DNA of 64,000 bases, taken from assembly GCA_963732405.1 (NCBI GenBank), contig CAVSZG010000006.1:186001-250000 (forward strand), given 5' to 3'. Positions 50,345 to 59,873 of the stretch are shown here, one piece after another; the first letter of the stretch is position 1; every line of letters starts with the position of its first letter. This DNA comes from JAUIAI01 sp963732405. Lineage in GTDB: Bacteria; Pseudomonadota; Gammaproteobacteria; Burkholderiales; Burkholderiaceae_E. The position numbers and the translations under genes are program-made. Under the pieces are notes generated by a model. The model was given only the letters and a program-made list of their open reading frames with translations. It did no database searches and had not been told where the DNA came from.

Positions 50345-51625
50345 ATGCATGTATTGATCGCCGGAGGTGGACCCGCCGGCTTGTCGCTGGCGCTCACTTG
50401 TCACCAGATCGGTGTGCCGGTCACGGTGTTCGAGGCCGTACCGGCGCTCAAGCCGTTGGGTGTCGGCATCAACCTGCAACCGAATGCAGTGCGTGAACTC
50501 TGCGACCTGGGTCTGGGCGACCGACTCGATCAGATCGGTATCGCCACGCGCGAATGGGCGCTGGTCGGACGAAATGGCAATGACATCTATTCGGAGCCGC
50601 GCGGCCTGCGTGCTGGTTATCGTTGGCCTCAGTACTCGGTGCATCGAGGTCAGTTGCAGATGCTGCTCTATGAAGCGGTCTGTGAACGGCTGGGCAGCTC
50701 GGCCGTTCGCGTCGGGCAGCGGGTCGTGGGCTACACCAATACAGTCGACGGTGTCCGGGTCCGGCTCGAGACGGCTGATGGCACCCACAGCGATGTGCTG
50801 GGCTCTGTGTTGATCGGCGCCGATGGCATGCATTCGGCCGTGCGTGCGCAGATGCATCCGGATCAGGGCGAACCACATTGGGGCGGCGCCATCATGTGGC
50901 GGGGTACCTCACCTGGCCGGCCGATCCGTACCGGCGCGTCGTTCGTCGGCTTCGGCGGATCCCGACAACGTGTGGTCGTGTATCCGATCTCGCCGGCCGA
51001 TCCGCAATCGGGGCTCGCAAACATCAACTGGATCGCCGAGATCACGGTGGATCCGTCGGCCGAGCGTGCGCCCAGCGACTGGACCCGGCCTGTCGAGGTG
51101 GACAGTTTCGTGCATCACTTCGAGGGTTGGAACTACGACTGGCTCGACGTGCCGGCGATGATCAGCAGCGCCGACAAGGTCTTCGTCTATCCCATGGTCG
51201 ATCGCGATCCGATCCCCCGATGGGTTGACGGCCGGGTTGCGCTGATTGGCGATGCGGCCCACGTGATGTACCCCACTGGCTCCAATGGTGCGAGTCAGGG
51301 CATTGTCGATGCACGCATCCTGGGTGCGCAGATGCTGGAACACGGCGTGTCGCCGCAAGCCTTGCTCGACTATGAGGCCCGTCTGCGCGAGCCGATCTCG
51401 CAACTGGTGTTACGCAATCGCGAGGCCGGGCCCTTCGGCATTCTGAATGTGGTGGACGAGCGCTGCGGTGGCGTATTCGATGATATCGATGCGGTCATGC
51501 CGTTGGCTGAACGCGAGGCGCTCATGGCGCGCTACAAAGCTGCCGCCGGCCTGGCCATCGAGCAACTCAACGCCGCGCCGCCAACGATTGCGCCCGGCGC
51601 ACGGGTTGCGGCTGGCAAGGGTTGA
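50345..51625 (+). CDS. FAD-dependent aromatic-ring monooxygenase (salicylate hydroxylase-like)
   Basis: 426 residues from ATG 50345 with AGGAG upstream. GGGPAGLSLALTCHQIG binds FAD, LIGADGMHSAVRAQM is the DG motif and VALIGDAAHVMYPTGSNGAS the GD motif of class A flavoprotein monooxygenases. These hydroxylate aromatic acids using NAD(P)H and oxygen. The N-terminal LQPNAVREL block resembles salicylate 1-monooxygenase and PhzS-type enzymes. No ring-cleavage gene or regulator sits beside it. Divergent from katG. Confidence 0.88.
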   Translation: MHVLIAGGGPAGLSLALTCHQIGVPVTVFEAVPALKPLGVGINLQPNAVRELCDLGLGDRLDQIGIATREWALVGRNGNDIYSEPRGLRAGYRWPQYSVHRGQLQMLLYEAVCERLGSSAVRVGQRVVGYTNTVDGVRVRLETADGTHSDVLGSVLIGADGMHSAVRAQMHPDQGEPHWGGAIMWRGTSPGRPIRTGASFVGFGGSRQRVVVYPISPADPQSGLANINWIAEITVDPSAERAPSDWTRPVEVDSFVHHFEGWNYDWLDVPAMISSADKVFVYPMVDRDPIPRWVDGRVALIGDAAHVMYPTGSNGASQGIVDARILGAQMLEHGVSPQALLDYEARLREPISQLVLRNREAGPFGILNVVDERCGGVFDDIDAVMPLAEREALMARYKAAAGLAIEQLNAAPPTIAPGARVAAGKG

Positions 51626-51682
51626 GGTGCGCAGCCATCATCGAGGGGGTGCGCCAGCGCCGGGGTGATCAACCGGTGATGC

Positions 51683-52471
51683 TCAGGCCTTGCGCAGCAC
51701 CAGCTCGATGTTGGGCGCGATCCATCCCGGAGCCAGGCCGAGCCTCTGCGCGAAGCCGGCAAACCATCGGACACTGCGGCGGCTTCGCCCGTGCACCGCC
51801 ATGCGGGCGTCGACCCATCGATCGGCTTGGACCACGTTGAACCGGCCCCGCAAGGCCCTGGCCAGGCGCAGCGGACCAAGCCCCTGTTGCAGGTCGATAT
51901 CCAGGTGCTCGAGCAGGTGGGTGGGCAGGTAATTCACCAGCCATCGACCCGAATGCAGTTCTCGTGGTGCCAGCCGACTGGCTGTGGCGGTGATGAGCAA
52001 CTGGCCATTCGGGCGCAGTACACGGTGCAGCTCAGCCATGATGGCGGATAGCTGGCTGGTCTGAACATATTCGAGTACGCTGCTGGCCATGATGAAGTCG
52101 AACGAGGCCGAATCGAATGGCAGCGTGCGGGTATCGGCCACGCACAGAAAACGGGGGCATGAATCAAGCCGATGACGTCTTGCATTGGCCGATGCCAGCC
52201 GGATCAGCCGAGGATCGACATCGACACCAACCACCTGGGCCCCCAGTGCCGACAATACGATTGCTGCTGCGCCGATGTTCGAGCCGAACTCCAGCACTCG
52301 CTGATCAGCGACATGGATGCGGTAGGCGGACAGCAGAGGGCATAGCGTGCGCCATTGATAGGCCACATAGCCATTGATCCAGAGGTCTTCGGTATCGAAT
52401 CCGTTCGAACGAAGTGTGTGTTCGAAGCGTTGATGATCGTCACAGTCGAGGTCGGCGATGGGCAATTGCAT
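51683..52471 (-). CDS. SAM-dependent methyltransferase, class I
   Basis: 262 residues from ATG 52471; a longer open frame lacks a ribosome site. VLEFGSNIGAAAIVLSALGA (motif I), VVGVDVDP (motif II), FDFIMASSVLEYV and LHRVLRPNGQLLITA (post-I and motif IV/V) give a full Rossmann methyltransferase. No specific substrate feature is visible. The C-terminal 70 residues are basic and hydrophobic (AGFAQRLGLAPGWIAPNIE). Convergent with the FAD monooxygenase, so it belongs to another unit; it follows the livK gene after 210 bp on the same strand but is probably separate. Confidence 0.85.
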   Translation of the reverse strand: MQLPIADLDCDDHQRFEHTLRSNGFDTEDLWINGYVAYQWRTLCPLLSAYRIHVADQRVLEFGSNIGAAAIVLSALGAQVVGVDVDPRLIRLASANARRHRLDSCPRFLCVADTRTLPFDSASFDFIMASSVLEYVQTSQLSAIMAELHRVLRPNGQLLITATASRLAPRELHSGRWLVNYLPTHLLEHLDIDLQQGLGPLRLARALRGRFNVVQADRWVDARMAVHGRSRRSVRWFAGFAQRLGLAPGWIAPNIELVLRKA

Positions 52472-52681
52472 CGGGGATCGTCCGGGTTGGAACCAGGTTG
52501 GCGATGGGTAGCGTCGGTGGTCAGGCCAGGCATTCCCGGACTTTGACCGGCCGATCGTGGCAATGGCTCGGGAGATTGAACCGCGCCTGATGCATTCGCG
52601 CATCACCTGTTTTGACAGTCGGATTCGATCGATCTGGCAAGGGTCAATCGCGAGCCCGGCGCCTGGGTCGGCGGCACAGCG

Positions 52682-53914
52682 TTATTGGCGCTCCTGAAAT
52701 GCCGGCACCGGATACAACGGCCTGGCTGTCGCGACGGCCTTCGGGTAAACGACCTCAAGTCCGGCCGGGGTCGTCTGCATGATCGAGAACTCGTTCTTGT
52801 ACTGCTTGCCGGTCTTGTCGATCTCATACTCGCCGGTGGCGGTGACGATCTTGCCACTCAGGTCCAGCGCAGCCTGCTTGAGTTTAGCGGCATCGAGTGA
52901 GCCCGCTTTGGTGATGATCTGCTCGGTGATCACGCCCGCGCCATAGGCGAGAATCGTCTGAAAATCAGCCGCATATTGGGCATTGGGAAACAGCCTCGCA
53001 TAGGCAGCCACCATCTGCTCACGATTCAGGCCGTGCGTGACTTTCCAGTTGATCTTCTCGTGCAACAGCGTCTGGCTGAACACATAGTGCCCGTCCTTGC
53101 CTGCCTGCTGGAGAAATTGCGGTTGCGAACCGTAGACCAGATAGACCGCCTTGAAGTTGGCATTGACCTCGCGAATCTGGCGCGCAATGGTCATCTGATC
53201 CCCTTCGTAGGCGGTCGGATAAAACGCATCGGCACCGCTGGCCATGGCCTTCTGGATCAGGATGTTGAAGTCTTTGGTTCCCTTGGCGAACTTCTCTTCC
53301 ATCGTCACTGTCATGCCCAGCTCCTTGGCCAGCGCGATCGCTCCCTTGGTCAGCGACGCCGGGAAAGGCTCATCGAGGTAGGCAAAAGCCACCTTCTTAA
53401 CACCCATCTCGTGCAAAGCTCTGACGGCGGGTTGCCCGAGCAGAGAACCGGCAATCTGGGTGGCGGACACAATGTACTGGTAGCCTTGCTGATAAATGGA
53501 ATCGGCCGACGCGGACCAGATCACCATGAAGGTGTTGTTGGTCTCGGTGGTGTTTGCGGCAGCGCCCGTGAGCGTGCTGCCAAATGGGCCGAAAACCAGG
53601 TCGACCTTTTCTTCCTTGATGAGGGTTTCATAGACCCGCGGCACGAGCGTCTTGTCGCTTCGGTCGTCCAGCTTGACCAGCTCGACCTTGCGTCTGGTGC
53701 CGCCCACGTCGATGCCGCCGCGGCTGTTCACGTCGTCCAGCCAGATCTGTAGCCCTCGTTCCCCCGACTGGGCCGCCAGCGCGAAGGTGCCGGCTGACGA
53801 TACGGTCATGCCAAGACGGATCGGGTCGGCTGCCTGAGCGGGCAACGCCGCGCCCGCCAGGCTGGTGGCAAGCGTGCAAGAGACCATGGAAAGCAACAGC
53901 GATCGGCGGTTCAT
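52682..53914 (-). CDS. livK: ABC transporter substrate-binding protein (Liv/branched-chain type)
   Basis: 410 residues, GAGGAGA before ATG 53914. Signal peptide RRSLLLSMVSCTLATSLAGA with cleavage near LPAQAAD. The mature protein has a periplasmic-binding type I fold: IRLGMTVSSAGTFALAAQSG, GPFGSTLTGAAANTTETN and TKGAIALAKELGM. It delivers an amide, amino acid or related ligand to LivHMGF. It is the last gene of the operon SDR-amidase-livM-livH-livG-livF-livK, 56 bp after livF. The ligand is perhaps the amide cleaved by the amidase, an inference from order. Confidence 0.93.
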   Translation of the reverse strand: MNRRSLLLSMVSCTLATSLAGAALPAQAADPIRLGMTVSSAGTFALAAQSGERGLQIWLDDVNSRGGIDVGGTRRKVELVKLDDRSDKTLVPRVYETLIKEEKVDLVFGPFGSTLTGAAANTTETNNTFMVIWSASADSIYQQGYQYIVSATQIAGSLLGQPAVRALHEMGVKKVAFAYLDEPFPASLTKGAIALAKELGMTVTMEEKFAKGTKDFNILIQKAMASGADAFYPTAYEGDQMTIARQIREVNANFKAVYLVYGSQPQFLQQAGKDGHYVFSQTLLHEKINWKVTHGLNREQMVAAYARLFPNAQYAADFQTILAYGAGVITEQIITKAGSLDAAKLKQAALDLSGKIVTATGEYEIDKTGKQYKNEFSIMQTTPAGLEVVYPKAVATARPLYPVPAFQERQ

Positions 53915-53970
53915 CGATTTCTCCTCGGTTCTGATTAAAGGCAGGCAGGTTATGGCGTGAAATAGGTCGG

Positions 53971-54756
53971 TTATTCGTCGATCCGGTAGTCGATCCACTC
54001 GGCGATCATGTCTTTCATGCTCGAGTCCTGGGCGAACTGCCGGGCTGTGCCATCGGCCTTGTTGCGGCCAAGCTCCAGCACGTACAGATAGTCGGAAACC
54101 CGCACGCACTGGCGCACGTTCTGATCGACGAGCAGAACGGTGATGCCGCGCTCGGGCAATCCGCGGATGAATTCATAGATCTCGGCGGCCACCTTGGGTG
54201 CAATCATCGCCGTGGGTTCGTCGAGCAGGACCGCGCGAGGCTGCAATGCCAACGCCCGCCCCAATTCGAGGAACCGCTGTTGCCCACCGCTCATCGCCCC
54301 GGCGGCCTGCTTGCGCTTGTCCTTGAGCATCGGAAACTGCTCATAGGTGCTCGCCAGCGCCTGCTGTACCCTGGCTTTGTCCTTGCGAAATGTCCAGCAG
54401 GCAAGCTTCAGATTGTCTTCAACGCTCAACTCGCCGAACAGGCTTCGCCCCTGTGGGACCAGGGCGATGCCGTGAACCAGAAACCGCCACGGCGCCATGC
54501 CGGTGACGATCTGGCCATCGATCAGAACGTCGCCCACCACCGGTTTGAGCAGGCCATACAGCGTGCGCAGCGCGGTGGACTTGCCGGCACCATTGGGGCC
54601 GATGACGCCGGTGATGCCGCCGACCGACACCCTGAGTGACAGCGACTGCAGGATACGGATATCGCCATGATAGGCAACGTCGACCCCGCGCAGTTCGAGA
54701 ATCGGCGATCCGGTATCGGTGGCTCCGGCTGGCGATGGTTTCCCCTGGTCGGTCAT
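53971..54756 (-). CDS. livF: Liv-type ABC transporter ATPase (LivF)
   Basis: 261 residues from ATG 54756; a TTG three bases earlier is ignored. GPNGAGKSTALRTLYG (Walker A), MSGGQQRFLELGRALA (signature) and AVLLDEPTAMIAP (Walker B) are complete. Typical LivF, lacking the longer insert of LivG. It sits directly after livG and before livK. Powers uptake together with LivG on the LivHM channel. Confidence 0.95.
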   Translation of the reverse strand: MTDQGKPSPAGATDTGSPILELRGVDVAYHGDIRILQSLSLRVSVGGITGVIGPNGAGKSTALRTLYGLLKPVVGDVLIDGQIVTGMAPWRFLVHGIALVPQGRSLFGELSVEDNLKLACWTFRKDKARVQQALASTYEQFPMLKDKRKQAAGAMSGGQQRFLELGRALALQPRAVLLDEPTAMIAPKVAAEIYEFIRGLPERGITVLLVDQNVRQCVRVSDYLYVLELGRNKADGTARQFAQDSSMKDMIAEWIDYRIDE

Positions 54757-54759
54757 CAA

Positions 54760-55473
54760 CTAATTCCCCAGGTAGGCTTCGACAACGGCCGAGTTGCTGC
54801 GAATCTCGTCAACCGTGCCCTGGGCAATCACCTGGCCTTCATTCAGCGCGATGACACGGTCGGACAGGCGATAAATGGACGTCAGGTCGTGACTGATCAG
54901 CAGCACGGTCTTGCCGACCGCAGCGATGGCTTCGATCTGCTCGATCATGAATGTGCACAACATCGGATGCACACCGGCAAACGGTTCATCGAGCATGACG
55001 ACCTTTGGGTCTGGCATGAGCATTCGCGCCATCTCGAGAAGCTTTTGCTGCCCGCCGGACAGTTCCTCGGCGTAGTTGTGCCGCAGATCGATCAGGCGCA
55101 TGCGTTCCAGCATCGCTTCGGCCTGCTCAATCAGCGCCGCCTCCGACTGGGCCTGGTTCAGCACCGGGACCAGCAGATTGTCGATCAGTGACATGCGCCT
55201 GAAAACCCGCGGAATCTGAAAGGTACGGCCCACCCCCAGCCTGGCGACTTCGTGTGGCGTGAGACCGGCGCTGGACCGCCCGCCGATCATGACCCGCCCA
55301 TTGTCAGGCCGGTAAATGCCGCAGATACAGTTCATCAGCGTGGTCTTGCCGGCACCGTTGACCCCGATGACGCCCAGCACTTCGCCCTGCTGCGCGGACA
55401 GACTCACGCCATTGAGGGCGGTCAGGCCGCCGAAGCGCTTGATCAGGTCCTGGACGTCGATGCTTGTCGTCAT
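54760..55473 (-). CDS. livG: Liv-type ABC transporter ATPase (LivG)
   Basis: 237 residues. The ATG at 55473 overlaps the livH stop (ATGA), favouring it over an in-frame ATG 15 bases earlier. GVNGAGKTTLMNCICG is Walker A, LSGGQQKLLEMARMLM the signature and VVMLDEPFAGVHP Walker B. LGVGRTFQIPRVFRRMS is the typical LivG Q-loop region. The protein ends NSAVVEAYLGN, the classic LivG C-terminus. Confidence 0.95.
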   Translation of the reverse strand: MTTSIDVQDLIKRFGGLTALNGVSLSAQQGEVLGVIGVNGAGKTTLMNCICGIYRPDNGRVMIGGRSSAGLTPHEVARLGVGRTFQIPRVFRRMSLIDNLLVPVLNQAQSEAALIEQAEAMLERMRLIDLRHNYAEELSGGQQKLLEMARMLMPDPKVVMLDEPFAGVHPMLCTFMIEQIEAIAAVGKTVLLISHDLTSIYRLSDRVIALNEGQVIAQGTVDEIRSNSAVVEAYLGN

Positions 55474-56354
55474 CGCAGGGCCCGCCATCCCAACAATCCG
55501 CTCGGACGAATCAGAATCACCGCTACCAGAATGACAAACCCGACGATCTGGGCCATCGCCTGCGGCAGAAAGACCGTGGACATCTGTTCGGCCAGCCCGT
55601 ACAGAATGCCGGCGAGCAAGGCCCCGACGGGGTTGCCCAGTCCGCCCAGCACGACGACGATAAAGCCGATGATGGTGTACTCGGCACCGACGAACGGATT
55701 GAACGCCGGAAATACCAACGCAACCAGGACGCCGGTCACGCCGGCAATGGCGCAGGCCAGGGCAAACGCCAGCGCCGACAGCTTGTCGATATCGACACCG
55801 ACGATCTGGATCGCCTCGCGATTCATGATGGTGGCGCGCAAGGCTTTGCCTGGCAGGGTGAAAAACAGGAAACCGGCCAATGCCGCCGATAACAGAATGG
55901 TGATCGCAAAAGCCACCAGGCGTGCCGTCGACACGTAGATAACGCCGACTTTCATCGAGATGGGTTCGAAGGAATAATCGATCGAGCGCGAGTCGGCCTC
56001 GAAGATCAGCAGCATTACCGCGGCCAGCGCGATCGATACGCCATACATCAGCAGAAACGACATGACCTCCGGATCATCGCTGCGCATCAATCGGGGGATG
56101 AGCAGGTAATAGGCAGCCCAGCCCAGGCCGAAGAACAGCACCGCCGCAATCGGCAGGGCCAGCAGTGGCATGATGCCCAGGCTGTTGAACAGCACATAGG
56201 CCACAAATGCGCCGCCGATCACAAACTCGCCGTGCGCAAAATTGACGATACGCAGAACCCCGTACAGCAAGGTCAGGCTCAGTCCGATGAGCGCATAAAT
56301 GCCGCCTACGACGAAGCCGTTGATCAAACCGTTGTAGATCAGGATTTCGGTCAT
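55470..56354 (-). CDS. livH: Liv-type ABC transporter permease (LivH)
   Basis: 294 residues, about eight membrane helices. NGLINGFVVGGIYALIGLSL and IVNFAHGEFVIGGAFVAY are near-universal LivH phrases; VVVLGGLGNPVGALLAGILYG near the end is the coupling-helix region. It overlaps livG by four bases and begins 10 bp after livM. Forms the membrane channel with LivM. Confidence 0.95.
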   Translation of the reverse strand: MTEILIYNGLINGFVVGGIYALIGLSLTLLYGVLRIVNFAHGEFVIGGAFVAYVLFNSLGIMPLLALPIAAVLFFGLGWAAYYLLIPRLMRSDDPEVMSFLLMYGVSIALAAVMLLIFEADSRSIDYSFEPISMKVGVIYVSTARLVAFAITILLSAALAGFLFFTLPGKALRATIMNREAIQIVGVDIDKLSALAFALACAIAGVTGVLVALVFPAFNPFVGAEYTIIGFIVVVLGGLGNPVGALLAGILYGLAEQMSTVFLPQAMAQIVGFVILVAVILIRPSGLLGWRALR

Positions 56355-56364
56355 GGGTGATCCG

Positions 56365-57354
56365 TCAGGGTATGTAGCGTCGCCACTGGGGGCGCCAGCG
56401 CAGCAGGCTGCCCACCAGACCTCGCGGCAGGAACAGGACGAGCACGATGGTGGCCAGTCCGAGGATCAGCAGATTGAGCAACGGAAACTGCCGCCAGATC
56501 AGTTCATCGAGCCACACCATCATGATCGAGCCGACAATGGGCCCGGTGACCGTACCCAGCCCGCCGGCCACGGCATAGATCACGGTCTTGGCAGTGATCA
56601 GCGTATTGAACGCGGTTTCCGTGTCGACAATGTTGGTGTACCAGGCTTCAATCCCGCCGCAGAGCGCCGGAAACAGCGTGGCGATCAACCAGCCGTACAG
56701 ACGAACCCGCGCGACATTGACGCCCATCATGTCGGCCGCTTCGGCATCGTCGCGTACCGCACGCAAGGCCTTGCCCAGACGCGAGCGCGACAACCACAGG
56801 ATGCTGCCTAGCGCCAGCAGCATGACCAGCATCATCACATAGAACGACTGCACGGGCTCGGCACGACTGCCCAGTTGCAGACCGAACGAGCCGCCCGTGA
56901 TCTCTTCGGGCATGTTGGTGATGATCAATCGACAGATGCTGGCCAATGCGAGGCTGACGATGGCGAAATAGATGCCCGATAAACGCAGGGTTGGCGCAAA
57001 CAGCAAACCCAGTGCCATGCCCGCCAGACCCGAAAAAGGCAGGGCGAGCAAGACCGGAAAGCCCAGCGATTTCACCAGGATTGCCGTGGTGAATGCACCG
57101 ATGCCATAAAAGGCGACGAAGCCGAACGGCATGTACCCGGAAAAGCCGGCGGCCACGTTGAATGCGGACGCCATCGTGATCCAGAGCATCAGATAGAAGT
57201 GAAAGGCCAGATTCAATCCGACCCAGGGCACGAGGGCAAAGTAGCCCGCGACGGCCGTTCCGATCATGGCGGCCATCGTGTAGTAGATCCGGTTGGTCGC
57301 CTGAAGCTCGGTCTGCCGGACAGGCGAATGGGTTTGCCGGGACAACTCGGTCAT
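56365..57354 (-). CDS. livM: Liv-type ABC transporter permease (LivM)
   Basis: 329 residues from the ATG at 57354, which overlaps the amidase stop (ATGA); the longer frame lies inside the amidase gene. FNVAAGFSGYMPFGFVAFYG, SGIYFAIVSLALASICRL and AVAGGLGTVTGPIVGSIMM are LivM landmarks. The C-terminus RGLVGSLLRWRPQWRRYIP is a usual basic tail. Coupling to the amidase supports a shared pathway for an amide. Confidence 0.95.
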   Translation of the reverse strand: MTELSRQTHSPVRQTELQATNRIYYTMAAMIGTAVAGYFALVPWVGLNLAFHFYLMLWITMASAFNVAAGFSGYMPFGFVAFYGIGAFTTAILVKSLGFPVLLALPFSGLAGMALGLLFAPTLRLSGIYFAIVSLALASICRLIITNMPEEITGGSFGLQLGSRAEPVQSFYVMMLVMLLALGSILWLSRSRLGKALRAVRDDAEAADMMGVNVARVRLYGWLIATLFPALCGGIEAWYTNIVDTETAFNTLITAKTVIYAVAGGLGTVTGPIVGSIMMVWLDELIWRQFPLLNLLILGLATIVLVLFLPRGLVGSLLRWRPQWRRYIP

Positions 57355-58755
57355 GCCTGGCCAGCCCTGGCTGGACGAAGGCGATGAAACCCGGTCGCGT
57401 CCTGATAGTGCCTGCCGATTTGAAGGACTGTTTTTTCGTCGAAGGGCTTGCCCACGAACTGCACACCCATCGGCAGACCTTGGTGAAGACCGGCGGGCAT
57501 CGACAGGCTGCAAAGCCCCAGGTAGTTGACGGGGCGCGTCAGGTAGCCGGGCAGTGGCGACATCTCGTCGATGGCCGAGACTGCCGGCGCAAGCTCGGCG
57601 ACGGTTGGCAGCAACACGGTGTCATAGGGTTCGAACCACTGCTGAAAGTGGCGTCGCCGCTCGGCCATTGTGCGAAGCACGCCGGCATAAACACCGGGTT
57701 TGAGGTCGCGCGCCGTCAGCGCCCTCCTGCGGGTGGCGTTGCCGATGGGCGCCTGGTGATCTTCGATCCATTCGCGGGTGAGTTCGAAGCACTCCGACGC
57801 GATGATGGTGCCGGCCGGCCCGGACAGATCAAAGAACCAGTCGGGTAGACGCACTGGCGTGATCCGGGCGCCCAGGCTCTCGAGCAAGGAGGCTGCGCTC
57901 TGCCAGGCACGGATGACGGCGGGATTCATGAAGTCAGGCAGTGCAGAAACTTCGGGCAGCGCGACGCGGATGTGTCTGAGGGAGTCCAGGGCAAGGGAGT
58001 CGGGCAGGTTCAGTGGTGGCTGCGACAACGTAACCGGATCGCGCCGGTCGGGCCCCGCCAGGGCTTCCAGTAGCAGGGCGCAATCGTCGACGCTGCGCGC
58101 CATTGGCCCGATTGAATCAAGCGTCCAGCTCAGTAGTCCGGTACCGTGCAGGCTGATGCGGCCGTAAGTCACCTTCAGACCGACCAGGCCGGTGAAGGCC
58201 GACGGGATTCGCACCGAGCCGCCGGTGTCACTGCCGATGCCCGCTGGCACGAGGCCGGCAGCCACTGCCACCGCCGTGCCACTGGACGAACCGCCGGGAA
58301 TCCGGTGCGTCGTCATGTCCCAGGGGTTCCACGGTGTTCCCTGATACTGATTGGTCCCCCAGCCGCCAAAGGCGAACTCGACCATTTTTAACTTGCCCAG
58401 CGGGATCATCCCCGCGCCGAGCAGCCGCTCGACCGTGGCCGATGTGTGTGGCGCGATGCGCGACGCCCAGATCTGCGAACCGCAGCTACCGACCCGCCCC
58501 TTGATGTCGCACAAGTCCTTGAGACCGATCGGCAAGCCATGTAAGGCAGGCAGTGGCATACCGGCGGAGCGCGCGATGTCGGCCGCGCTGGCCAACTGGC
58601 GCGCTGGCGTCTGATAGACCTGCGCAAACGACTGCAGGTCGAGCATCCAGCTCGGCGACCCGCGACAAATGGGCATCGACGATTTCAACGCTCGAGCACT
58701 CCCGCTTGTCGAGCAGCAATGACTGCTCGACAAGCGTCAAATCGCAGAGATCCAC
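57351..58755 (-). pseudogene. Amidase (amidase-signature family) with a one-base frameshift
   Basis: The main frame from 57351 encodes GLKDLCDIKG (Lys), PGGSSSGTAVAVAAG (Ser) and GSDTGGSVRIPSAFTGLVGL (Ser), the complete Ser-Ser-Lys triad of the amidase-signature family. It lacks the usual N-terminus. That N-terminus (DLTLVEQSLLLDKRE, then VEIVDAHLSRVAELDAR) is in a second frame starting at GTG 58755, just after a perfect AGGAGG site. The frames join naturally if one of the two G bases at 58637-58638 is removed, giving about 467 residues, the normal length. It is either a real mutation or a sequencing error; the rest shows no decay. It would hydrolyse an amide imported by the adjoining Liv transporter. 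Confidence 0.85.
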
Positions 58756-58822
58756 GCTGCCTCCTGTCGTATTTAGAAACGACGCCTCGTTACGCGAGAT
58801 TAGTACACGAGCGCCAGCTTGC

Positions 58823-59587
58823 CTAGGGCAGGGCCATGCGCAACAGTCCGCCGTCCACCGGGATCTGCGTGCCGGTGATGTACCGGGCTGGCTCGGAGGC
58901 CAGAAACACGGCAAGCGCGGCCAGCTCCTGTGGCTCGCCGAAGCGGCCGATCGGAATGCCTCGTTCGATTTCGGCCTGTCGGGCGGCTTCGGTGGGCACC
59001 AGTCGTTCCAGAATCTGCGGCGTGTTGATCCGACCCGGCTGGATACAGTTGACGGTCACGCCTTGCGCGGCAGACTCGATGGACACCGTTCGTGACCAAC
59101 TCCAGAGCGCGGCCTTGGCCGGGCCTGCTGCGTTGGACCTGGCCGCCGTCATCGCGCCCGTGAGCGTGATGATGCGTCCCCAACCCTGCTCGCGCATCGC
59201 CGGCAACAGGTAGTCGGTGATCCGTCGTGCCGCGAGAAAATTCAGCGCGAAGGCTTCTTCCCACCAGGCTCCGTCATCAACCAGGTCGGCGGGACGCGGC
59301 CTCGAGCTGCCGGCATTGTTGATGAGGATATCAACCGTGCCGAATTGCCGGGCGGCATCCTTGCCGACTTGAGCGCATCCGGCAGTGGTGGTGACATCGG
59401 CGGCGAGGCTGTGCACTGAGCCACCTGCCTGGCGGACTTCGTCGACGGCGGCAGCCAGCCGTGCCGGGTCGCGCGATGTCATCATCAGTTGCACACCTTC
59501 GGCGGCCAGACCGAGTGCGATGGCCTTGCCGATGCCGGTGCTCGCGCCCGTCACCAGCGCCTTGCGTCCCCGTATGCCCAGGTCCAT
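58823..59587 (-). CDS. SDR-family oxidoreductase with atypical active site
   Basis: 254 residues. TGASTGIGKAIALGLAAEG is the NAD(P) site and NNAG (ILINNAGSSRPRP) is intact. The catalytic Tyr-x-x-x-Lys is not: the segment reads SNAAGPAKAALWSW, so Ala stands where Tyr is expected, and ITLTGAMT replaces the usual serine with Thr. VDGGLLRMALP is a standard C-terminus. It is the first gene of the amidase-Liv operon, 67 bp before it. It may use another residue, or act without dehydrogenation. Many such SDRs are annotated simply as oxidoreductases. Confidence 0.85.
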   Translation of the reverse strand: MDLGIRGRKALVTGASTGIGKAIALGLAAEGVQLMMTSRDPARLAAAVDEVRQAGGSVHSLAADVTTTAGCAQVGKDAARQFGTVDILINNAGSSRPRPADLVDDGAWWEEAFALNFLAARRITDYLLPAMREQGWGRIITLTGAMTAARSNAAGPAKAALWSWSRTVSIESAAQGVTVNCIQPGRINTPQILERLVPTEAARQAEIERGIPIGRFGEPQELAALAVFLASEPARYITGTQIPVDGGLLRMALP

Positions 59588-59873
59588 GTCTCTGTTGTCC
59601 TCTAGTGGATTGTTGATCGCCGATGGTACTGCGCTGGCGAATGAGGGTCGTCAGAGGCAACGACTGGGTGCGGCGCCAGGGGCGTCGATAGGTCCGGTTC
59701 GGATCACGCTTTCTGCCTGTGACGATCAGTTGGCTGACGAAGCGTTCTGAGTTGTCCAGCCCTGGTATCCACCGCGTTGACCGCCGGTTTTGGTGGCAGG
59801 CGATGGCACTGATTACCGCTTGTTGATTCAGGGGTAGTGTTACCGTAGTGGTACCTGATACGAGCACGAACCC

